A stretch of 56,578 nt of DNA, from NCBI GenBank assembly GCA_042088965.1, contig JBELLC010000002.1, positions 1 to 56,578 of the forward strand, given 5' to 3'. The DNA comes from TMED26 sp042088965. GTDB taxonomy: Bacteria; Pseudomonadota; Alphaproteobacteria; Thalassobaculales; Thalassobaculaceae. A model generated the notes under the pieces. That model saw only the letters and a program-made list of their open reading frames with translations. It had not been told where the DNA came from and did not search any database. Every line of letters starts with the position of its first letter. Position 1 is the first letter of the stretch. Position numbers and translations under genes: made by a program. This document shows positions 51,101 through 56,578 of this stretch, one piece after another.

Positions 51101-52686
51101 AAGCCGCGGTACTGGTCCGAGAGCACTGCCAAGGGCGTATCATCCCCCATTGAGCCAACAGCCTCCTTGGCCCCATCGGCCATCGGGTGCAGGATCAATT
51201 CCATGTCTTCCATGGTCCAGCCTGCCAGCACCTGACGGCGGCGCAGCTCTGGCCGGGTCAAGCGGGCCGTTTCCTCATGATCGGCGCGGATAATGTCATC
51301 GATTTTGGTCGACGTTTTAATCCACGCGCCATAGTTTTCCCGGCTGGCCAAATGTTCTTTGATCTCATTGTCATGGTACAGCTTGCCGTCTTTTAAATTG
51401 ACGACGATCATTTGCCCCGGATCAAGACGGCCTTTTTCCAGCACATTGGCCTGGTCAACACGCACCATGCCTGTTTCCGAGCCGACAATGATCAAATTAT
51501 CGCGGGTGATGGTATAGCGCATCGGCCGCAGACCATTTCGGTCCATGCCGCCAAGCACCCATTTACCGCCATAGGCAGCGATTGCTGCCGGGCCATCCCA
51601 TGGCTCCATCACAGCATTACAATAGCCATAAAGATCGCGTAAATCGTCTGGCATATCCGCATTTTCATCCCATGCTTCTGGGATCAACATGGTCTTTGCC
51701 ATTGGCAATTGCCGACTGGTCCGCACCAGTAACTCAAGAACCGCATCTAAAGCAGCAGAATCGGAACTATGGGCCTGAATAATCGGCTTAATCTCTTCAA
51801 TCCGATCACCAAAGGACGGATGCGCCATCCGCGGCTCATGGCAGGCCATCCAATTCGTATTACCTTTGACCGTATTGATTTCACCATTATGCGCCAACAC
51901 CCGAAACGGCTGCGCCAATTGCCAGGTTGGAAAGGTGTTGGTGGAATAGCGTTGATGGTAGATAGCAAAATTTGAGATGAACCGCTCATCCATCAAGTCA
52001 GGATAGAACGAGGTGACCTGTTCAGCCAAAAACATGCCTTTATAGATGATCGACCGGCACGACAGCGAGCAGATATAAAAGTCATTGATATGTTCTGCGA
52101 GGACAGCCTTTTCGATCCGCCGCCGGATCACGAAAAGATCGCGCTCAAAATCACTCTCATCATGCTCTGGCGGTGAGGAAATCATGATTTGCTCAATTTC
52201 AGGGCGGCTGGCATTGCCTTTTTCGCCAATCACCGAGATATCGACAGGCACTTGGCGCCAGCCATAGATGGTAAAGCCGTAGTTGAGAATCTCTTGCTCA
52301 ACAATCGTTCGGCAGCGTTCCTGGGCCATGAAATCGGTCCGTGGTAAAAACACTTGGCCAACCGCCATATAAGCGTTGTCATCCATCGAATGGCCCGTGC
52401 GCTCCACATGCTCACGGAAGAAATCTTGGGGGATTTGCAGATGGATACCGGCGCCGTCGCCTGTCTTACCATCGGCGTCAACAGCGCCCCGGTGCCAAAT
52501 TGATTGCAAGGCTTGAACGCCTGCCAACACGACCTCACGGCGGGGCACCCCATCAATGGCCGCAACAAAGCCAACCCCACAGGCGGCGTGTTCATCATCA
52601 GGGTTATAGGCATGGGCCGCCTCTAGAAGAGCTGCATTTGCCTGCCAAGCAGCATTTTCAGCCGCCCCTTTGGTTTGATCCGTCAT
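48148..52686 (-). CDS. gltB: Glutamate synthase (NADPH), large subunit
   Basis: A 1512-residue GOGAT alpha subunit. The first 35 residues are a propeptide; C36 in AACGVGF is the glutaminase nucleophile exposed after processing. Order of parts: class II amidotransferase (36-~430), central domain (~470-770), FMN-binding synthase domain (~820-1210) with SGHGGGTGASP, the 3Fe-4S cysteines in CIMVRQCHSNTC (C-x5-C-x4-C), and the GXGXG domain at the C-terminus (GGTIVVRP, GNTVLYGATKG, GCEYMTGGTVVILG). Together with GltD it converts glutamine plus 2-oxoglutarate into two glutamates. It starts 12 bases downstream of gltD, so gltD-gltB is an operon with gltD first. Cytosolic. Confidence 0.97.
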   Translation of the reverse strand: MTDQTKGAAENAAWQANAALLEAAHAYNPDDEHAACGVGFVAAIDGVPRREVVLAGVQALQSIWHRGAVDADGKTGDGAGIHLQIPQDFFREHVERTGHSMDDNAYMAVGQVFLPRTDFMAQERCRTIVEQEILNYGFTIYGWRQVPVDISVIGEKGNASRPEIEQIMISSPPEHDESDFERDLFVIRRRIEKAVLAEHINDFYICSLSCRSIIYKGMFLAEQVTSFYPDLMDERFISNFAIYHQRYSTNTFPTWQLAQPFRVLAHNGEINTVKGNTNWMACHEPRMAHPSFGDRIEEIKPIIQAHSSDSAALDAVLELLVRTSRQLPMAKTMLIPEAWDENADMPDDLRDLYGYCNAVMEPWDGPAAIAAYGGKWVLGGMDRNGLRPMRYTITRDNLIIVGSETGMVRVDQANVLEKGRLDPGQMIVVNLKDGKLYHDNEIKEHLASRENYGAWIKTSTKIDDIIRADHEETARLTRPELRRRQVLAGWTMEDMELILHPMADGAKEAVGSMGDDTPLAVLSDQYRGLHHFFRQNFSQVTNPPIDSLRERHVMTLRTRLGNLGNILDESQEQCEHLRLESPVLTNAEFEAMRDYMGATAAVVDCTFAVNKGASALSDALDRICQDAEDAVRGGHTHVILTDEAVSAERAAVPMILATGAVHAHLVRQQLRTFTSLNVRCGECLDVQYFAVLIGVGGTTVNAYIAQEAIADRHGRGLLGSRSLTDCVSSFKKAIEDGLLKIMSKMGISVLSSYRGGYNFEAVGLSRALVAKHFPGMTSRISGLGLQGLEQRIIGMHTRAFDGDVVTLPVGGQYRLRHGGERHAFEGSMIHTLQSACATDSYHMYRQYSDTIGRQGPINLRDLMSFKAHGSAKPIEEVESITAIRKRLVAPGISLGALSPEAHETLSIAMNRIGAKSDSGEGGEDPARFKPRPNGDNASSAIKQIASGRFGVTAEYLNNCREIEIKVAQGAKPGEGGQLPGIKVNEMIARLRHSTPGVTLISPPPHHDIYSIEDLAQLIYDLKQINPKARVCVKLVASSGIGTIAAGVAKAMADTILISGHGGGTGASPQSSIKYVGIPWEMGLSEVHQVLTLNRLRHRVTLRTDGGIKTGRDVVIAAMLGAEEFGLGTAALVAMGCIMVRQCHSNTCPVGVCTQDEDLRAKFDGTPEKVMNLFSFVAEEVREILAELGVGSIEEIIGRTDLLAQVSRGDPSLDDLDLNPLLVQPDSGGLPIHNTLQGRNEVPDTLDAQMLVDASAFLDEGEKMQLTYNIRNTQRTIGARLSSHIVRRYGMEGLQPDHLTVRLRGSAGQSFGAFAVQGLKLKVYGDANDYVGKGLSGGTIVVRPSTVVTFASEENTIIGNTVLYGATKGKLFAAGQAGERFAVRNSGADAVVEGCGSNGCEYMTGGTVVILGEVGNNFGAGMTGGIAFIYDPTGTFSARVNDDTVIHQRIETPYWEDRLKQMLREHAAETQSSLVERLLIDWVQEEGHFWQVVPKEMLGRLEHPVSNEVQAAG

Positions 52687-52698
52687 CTCATGTATTCC

Positions 52699-54153
52699 TT
52701 ACGACGCAGCAGCCAGCGGCGCATTCGCGGCGACTTGCTGTTGAATATATTTATGAATGTGCTCGGCCGCGTTACGGCCATCTTGAATGGCCCAAACCAC
52801 CAGTGAGGCCCCGCGGACAATGTCGCCTGCGGCAAAAACCCCATCAAGGTTTGACATGGATGTGCGTGGATCAGCCAAAACCGTCCCCCACCGCGATACC
52901 TTTAACTCTGGCGCATCAAACAAAACCGGCAGTTCTTCTGGATCAAAGCCTAGCGCCATGATCACCATATCCGCCTCAATATCTTGTTCTGACCCCGGCA
53001 CTTTACGCGGCGTTTGCCGACCGGTCGCGTCGGCCACACCGAGATGAATGGCGCTACAGCGGACAGCCCGCACATGGCCATTTTCACCATCTAAAAACGC
53101 TTCAGGTGCCGTCAGCCAGACAAATTCTACACCTTCTTCTTCTGCATTCGCCACTTCCCGCAGGGAACCTGGCATATTGGCCCGGTCCCGCCGGTAAAGG
53201 CATTTCACCGATTTTGCGCCTTGTCGCACGGCTGTCCGCACACAATCCATGGCCGTATCACCGCCGCCAATAACGACAACGTTTTTACCCGCCGCATTCA
53301 AGCTGCCATCGTCATAGGCAGGGACGTCATCGCCGAGACCTTGGCGGTTGCTGGTGATCAGAAAATCAAGTGCTGGATAAATGCCTTCCTGGCCAATGCC
53401 AAGCGCTTGGATTTGACGGGCTTTGTAGACCCCTGTGGCAATCAAAACAGCATCATGACGACGGCGTAAATCGGCCAAGCTGGCGTCGCGGCCAATTTCG
53501 AAGTTAACCCGCATCTCAATACCCGCTTCAACAAGCCGGGTGATTCGCCGCTCGACAACCTCTTTTTCCAACTTAAAGCCCGGGATGCCATATATCAGCA
53601 ATCCCCCCATCCGGTCATAGCGGTCATAGACGGTGACCCCATAGCCGGCCCGCCGCAGCTGTTCGGCGGCCGCCAAGCCGCCCGGTCCGCCGCCGATAAT
53701 GCCGACGGATTGGCCGCGCTCTGGGCCGACCGAGATCGGCCGCACCCAACCATTTTCAAATGCTGTCTCGGTGACAAACCGCTCAACCGCGCCAATGGTG
53801 ACTGATTTAAAGCCTTTTTCGATCACACAATTGCCTTCACATAAGCGATCTTGCGGGCAAATTCGGCCACATATTTCCGGGAAATTATTGGTCGCGCTGG
53901 ACACTTCATAAGCTTCTTCTAAACGGCCTTCCGCCGCCAGCATCAACCAATCAGGAATGTTATTGTGTAAGGGGCAGTGAATTTGACAAAACGGCACGCC
54001 GCATTGCGAACACCGGCTGGCTTGATTGCGCGCACCATCCACTGAAAACTCGTCATAGATCTCACGAAAATCTTCAACCCGTTTGTCGGTATCGCGTTTG
54101 CCTGGCGTTTGTTGCGCCTTGTCGACAAATTGTAGCATGCGATCGGTGGTCAT
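52699..54153 (-). CDS. gltD: Glutamate synthase (NADPH), small subunit
   Basis: From the ATG at 54153 (GGGAG upstream) the protein has 484 residues. An N-terminal 4Fe-4S domain carries SRCSQCGVPFCQIHCPLHN and ICGRICPQDRLCEGNC. Then comes the FAD site VGIIGGGPGGLAAAEQLRRAG near residue 145 and the NADPH site VVIGGGDTAMDCVRTAVRQG near residue 290, ending in FAAGDIVRGASLVVWAIQDGR. It supplies electrons from NADPH to the FMN of GltB. The frame continues 16 codons further upstream, but without family similarity. It is first in the gltD-gltB operon. Confidence 0.96.
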   Translation of the reverse strand: MTTDRMLQFVDKAQQTPGKRDTDKRVEDFREIYDEFSVDGARNQASRCSQCGVPFCQIHCPLHNNIPDWLMLAAEGRLEEAYEVSSATNNFPEICGRICPQDRLCEGNCVIEKGFKSVTIGAVERFVTETAFENGWVRPISVGPERGQSVGIIGGGPGGLAAAEQLRRAGYGVTVYDRYDRMGGLLIYGIPGFKLEKEVVERRITRLVEAGIEMRVNFEIGRDASLADLRRRHDAVLIATGVYKARQIQALGIGQEGIYPALDFLITSNRQGLGDDVPAYDDGSLNAAGKNVVVIGGGDTAMDCVRTAVRQGAKSVKCLYRRDRANMPGSLREVANAEEEGVEFVWLTAPEAFLDGENGHVRAVRCSAIHLGVADATGRQTPRKVPGSEQDIEADMVIMALGFDPEELPVLFDAPELKVSRWGTVLADPRTSMSNLDGVFAAGDIVRGASLVVWAIQDGRNAAEHIHKYIQQQVAANAPLAAAS

Positions 54154-54455
54154 TATGCACTCTCCCTCTCTTCTGCGGCCCGCGCTGGATGCTGACCGCA
54201 TAATGGACGGCTTCTATAATCGACAATCATGAAAGAATCCAGCGAAAACCCTCAAATAGGTCAACAATCGTTACCTTTTTTGCCTTCATGCGTTTTTAGT
54301 TATTACGAAAGAAGTCACAAAAGAGACCAAAAAAATATTTTAGGTCCGAAACGGGACCATTTCTTCCGCAGTATCCTTGGTTAGAAAATGCTAGTCTGGT
54401 GCCTCGATGGATCGGCGCTGCCGGACGACCACGAGATAAAACAAGGACCGCCGTA
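54154..54455. other. Divergent gltD/uppP intergenic region (302 bases)
   Basis: The largest gene-free stretch in the window. On the plus strand CTGACC (54192-54197), a 17-base spacer and TATAAT (54215-54220) resemble a sigma-70 promoter that could serve uppP with a long leader. On the minus strand there is a hairpin with a U-run (separate entry). A 20-codon frame on the minus strand from 54289 has no SD and is not called. Nothing else was seen. Confidence 0.35.
54330..54358 (-). terminator. Terminator-like hairpin upstream of gltD
   Basis: Read on the minus strand: GGTCC (54358-54354), six-base loop, GGACC (54347-54343), then TAAAATATTTTTTT. Stem plus U-run look like an intrinsic terminator for leftward transcription. 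It may end read-through from the NDUFA9-like gene side, or be a leader attenuator if the gltD promoter lies to its right. The stem is only 5 bp. Confidence 0.35.
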
Positions 54456-55256
54456 TTGTCGTTTTTGCATATTTTGGTCATCGCGATCATCCAAGGTGTG
54501 ACAGAGTTTTTGCCCATAAGCTCGTCTGGACATTTGGTTTTGATCCCACACTTAACCAGCTGGCCCGACCAAGGCCGGTTGATGGATGTGGCGGTTCACG
54601 TTGGCACACTCGCGGCAATTTTAATTTACTGTTGGCGGTCCCTGTTCCGCATGTTGGCGGGGGTGGTGTTGATCCTTCGCGGACGTTCAAATGACGGCTT
54701 CCGGCAATTTAGCCTGCTGATCGTCGCCACCCTGCCCGTTGTGATTGCTGGCTATGGGATGGCAAAATACCTCAATACCCCCTTGCGCGGTGTTGAGGTC
54801 GTGGCCTGGGCCACGCTGGGCTTTGGGATTTTGCTTTGGGTGGTTGATCGGACCGCCATGACCGTTCGCCAGATTGCGCATTTGACCTTTCGCGACGCGC
54901 TGATTATTGGCCTGGCACAGGTTCTGGCGCTGATCCCCGGGACCAGTCGGGCGGGCATCACCATGACCGCGGGCCGCTTATTAGGCATGGAGCGCGCGGC
55001 AGCGGCCGAATTTTCCTTGCTGTTGGCCATCCCGGCCATCCTTGGCGCAGGCCTGTTAGAAGGCCAGACCCTATATAGCAGCGGCAATCTTGCGCTGACC
55101 AAGGACGCTGCGATTGCTGCAGGTCTTGCCTTTGTCACAGCCTTAATCGCCGTCGCCTTGATGATGGCCTGGCTGAAACGCGCGAGCTTTGCGCCGTTTG
55201 TTATGTACAGGGTCGTCTTGGGCGTCGGACTACTGAGTTGGATTTATTGGCCATAG
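54456..55256 (+). CDS. uppP: Undecaprenyl-diphosphatase
   Basis: A 266-residue integral membrane enzyme that recycles undecaprenyl pyrophosphate to the monophosphate carrier for peptidoglycan and O-antigen. IIQGVTEFLPISSSGHLVL near residue 14 is the first catalytic loop and PGTSRAGITMTAGRLLGMERAAAAEFSLLLAIPA the second (near 165-200). About eight hydrophobic segments. The ORF could start from a GTG at 54399, but AAGGA lies eight bases before the TTG at 54456, and the protein then has the family length. Convergent with the NDUFA9-like gene, the stops 30 bases apart. Confidence 0.92.
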   Translation: MSFLHILVIAIIQGVTEFLPISSSGHLVLIPHLTSWPDQGRLMDVAVHVGTLAAILIYCWRSLFRMLAGVVLILRGRSNDGFRQFSLLIVATLPVVIAGYGMAKYLNTPLRGVEVVAWATLGFGILLWVVDRTAMTVRQIAHLTFRDALIIGLAQVLALIPGTSRAGITMTAGRLLGMERAAAAEFSLLLAIPAILGAGLLEGQTLYSSGNLALTKDAAIAAGLAFVTALIAVALMMAWLKRASFAPFVMYRVVLGVGLLSWIYWP

Positions 55257-55286
55257 AGCCGAGCCGACAGACCCGGCATCACGGCA

Positions 55287-56234
55287 TCAGATCCGGGCAG
55301 CGTTGTACATGCCACCAGGGCGATAACGCCGCAGATAGGTTGGCAGCACAGACCAAAACGACGTCGCCTCAATCCCCAGATCCGCCAGCGTCAATGCGTC
55401 TTCAGCAACCACATTATCGGATTGCAACAGTGTGACTTGATCGCGTGTCAGCGGCGGATTAGGCAGAAGTTCTAAGAACCGGGCCTGCACACGTGCCAGC
55501 CAAAACGGCAGCGGCACAAATGGCCGCTGGCGCTGGGTTTGTTCCATCACAATGGTCATCACCTTGCGCAAAGACACCACGTCTGGGCCGCCCAGCTCAT
55601 AGGTTTTGCCCGCCGCCTTTGATTGCCCAAGCACCGCCAGCACGGCGGCAGCGACATCATCGACATAAACAGGCTGGAACAGCGTCCGTGCACCGCCGAT
55701 CAACGGCATAGCAGGGGCTTTCGCGGCCAAATCAGCAAAACGGTTGAAAAACCCATCGTCAGGGCCAAAAACCACACTTGGACGCAAAACAACTGTATCA
55801 GGAAAGGCCTTGCGGGCATTTTCCTCGCCAGCGGCCTTGGTGCGCGCATAGGCAGATTTTGAGTCCGCATCAGCCCCAATCGCCGACACCTGCACCAACG
55901 AGCGTACCCCCGCCGCAGCTGCCCCAGCCGCAATCATCCCCGGCGCATCAGCATGCACTTTTGAAAAGCTATGGCGGCCATGGGGGGCCAGCAGGCCGAC
56001 CAAATTGACCACATGATCAGCACCTGTCAGCGCCCGTGAGACGGCATCTTTATTCAGCACATCGGCTTTAACGACAGCAACCTGTCCCGGCATCCCCATG
56101 GTTTTGAGAGATTTCGCCGCTTCAACATCGGTACAGCCGACAGTCACCATTGCGCCCTGTTGGGTCAATAGCCGCACAATTGCGCGGCCGATAAACCCTG
56201 ACCCACCAAAAACTGTGACTCGCTCACCTCGCAT
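55287..56234 (-). CDS. Complex I NDUFA9-like NAD(P)-binding protein
   Basis: A 315-residue atypical SDR. VTVFGGSGFIGRAIVRLL is the cofactor site (GxxGxxG), then ADHVVNLVGLL, VSAIGADADSKSAYARTKAAGE with the YxxxK, LRPSVVFGPDDGFFNRFA and FQPVYVDDVAAAV. The sequence order matches the NDUFA9 family of alphaproteobacterial origin, an accessory subunit in mitochondrial complex I; in bacteria it is probably a nucleoside-diphosphate-sugar epimerase-like or quinone-related NAD(P)-binding protein. It is convergent with uppP, an arrangement common in Alphaproteobacteria. The gene starts with ATG CGA and the upstream 257 bases to the tRNA gene contain its promoter. Confidence 0.86.
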   Translation of the reverse strand: MRGERVTVFGGSGFIGRAIVRLLTQQGAMVTVGCTDVEAAKSLKTMGMPGQVAVVKADVLNKDAVSRALTGADHVVNLVGLLAPHGRHSFSKVHADAPGMIAAGAAAAGVRSLVQVSAIGADADSKSAYARTKAAGEENARKAFPDTVVLRPSVVFGPDDGFFNRFADLAAKAPAMPLIGGARTLFQPVYVDDVAAAVLAVLGQSKAAGKTYELGGPDVVSLRKVMTIVMEQTQRQRPFVPLPFWLARVQARFLELLPNPPLTRDQVTLLQSDNVVAEDALTLADLGIEATSFWSVLPTYLRRYRPGGMYNAARI

Positions 56235-56422
56235 CGACCTGCTCCGTCCTAAAATATATCATGATGCTTATATACCAGCTCACCCGAAGCTGAAATTGAA
56301 ATTCACACCGTCGCGGCACTTCGCCGCCAACTTAAAAAGTCTTGTCAACGCACCTGCGGTCATGTCAGGGCAGTTGTCGGCGCACAAGTCGGCGCAAAAA
56401 TCGCTCCCATCACCGAATTGCA
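56235..56422. other. Gene-free stretch between the NDUFA9-like gene and the tRNA promoter
   Basis: About 190 bases. A short tandem-like repeat is present in which TCGGCGCA occurs twice (around 56377-56399). A minus-strand frame from inside the tRNA through to 56280 has only 98 codons and no SD; it is not called. No terminator or other gene is seen. Confidence 0.4.
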
Positions 56423-56451
56423 TTGACACAGACAGCCGACAGACCTTATCT
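56423..56451 (+). promoter_or_regulatory. Sigma-70-type promoter for tRNA-Leu
   Basis: TTGACA (56423-56428), a 17-base spacer and TTATCT (56446-56451). The -35 box is a perfect match. It lies 40 bases upstream of the tRNA, with a GC-rich discriminator (ACCGCCGAC) after the -10 box, the pattern of stringently controlled stable-RNA promoters. Confidence 0.75.
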
Positions 56452-56491
56452 ACCGCCGACTTGCTGCGGTCGTTCCACGAACGTCGCGAGT

Positions 56492-56578
<87 letters not shown>

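Noticed and set aside
54227..54289. 20-codon frame upstream of gltD as a possible leader peptide
   Set aside because: No SD, no run of regulatory codons, and no link to the nearby hairpin that would suggest attenuation by translation.

Overview
The window reads as ordinary chromosome from a free-living alphaproteobacterium, most likely a marine heterotroph of the Rhodospirillales/SAR116 type. That placement is an inference from gene content: a DUF3126 protein, an NDUFA9-like protein next to uppP and gltBD, a VWA protein paired with a Pam18-like J protein, a TAXI-type TRAP transporter, and corrinoid-linked one-carbon genes. No rRNA, CRISPR array, insertion sequence, integrase or phage gene was seen. 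Coding density is high. Only one gap, 54154-54455, reaches 300 bases.

Layout, left to right. 1-2157 is a leftward, mostly overlapping operon: a CinA-type MoCF protein, an enoyl-CoA hydratase, a small exported protein and the first codons of a biotin-dependent carboxylase beta subunit. sfsA and map follow rightward. Leftward, an O-antigen-exporter-type ATPase (Wzt-like) overlaps an AroE-family dehydrogenase. 6448-9353 holds an MmgE/PrpD protein, a DUF3126 protein and an epoxide-hydrolase-like protein. 9382-21491 is almost entirely leftward: a TAXI TRAP transporter, a PcaF-type thiolase, a PhyH dioxygenase, an M14 carboxypeptidase, an ArsC/YffB protein, a benzoate-CoA-ligase-like enzyme, a Nudix hydrolase, a ribokinase and an amidohydrolase.

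21681-30112 runs rightward: a gamma-glutamyltransferase/oxamate-amidohydrolase-like Ntn hydrolase, a Gfo/Idh/MocA oxidoreductase, purB, and a three-gene one-carbon module (MetF-like reductase, methyl-THF:corrinoid methyltransferase, RamA-like corrinoid activator) followed by a rhodanese. Next come a GNAT enzyme, the VWA/J-protein pair, and galU-ugd-manB for nucleotide-sugar supply. 35854-48121 carries single metabolic genes: two SDRs (one without the catalytic tyrosine), MATE, CoA transferase, an AlkP-superfamily phosphatase, MarR with an EmrA-like adaptor, SixA, nitronate monooxygenase, a phytoene-dehydrogenase-like oxidoreductase, KDPG aldolase and a GST. 48148-54153 is gltD-gltB, followed by uppP, an NDUFA9-like gene and a tRNA-Leu(CAG) with a near-consensus promoter.

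Most worth a second look: (1) the TRAP permease start, where a perfect 9-bp stem-loop lies between the Shine-Dalgarno sequence and the ATG; (2) the one-carbon module, which lacks a substrate methyltransferase and corrinoid protein here and whose last two proteins both end in arginine-rich tails; (3) the VWA plus membrane Pam18-like J-protein pair; (4) a strong interrupted palindrome between the TAXI receptor and the Ntn hydrolase.
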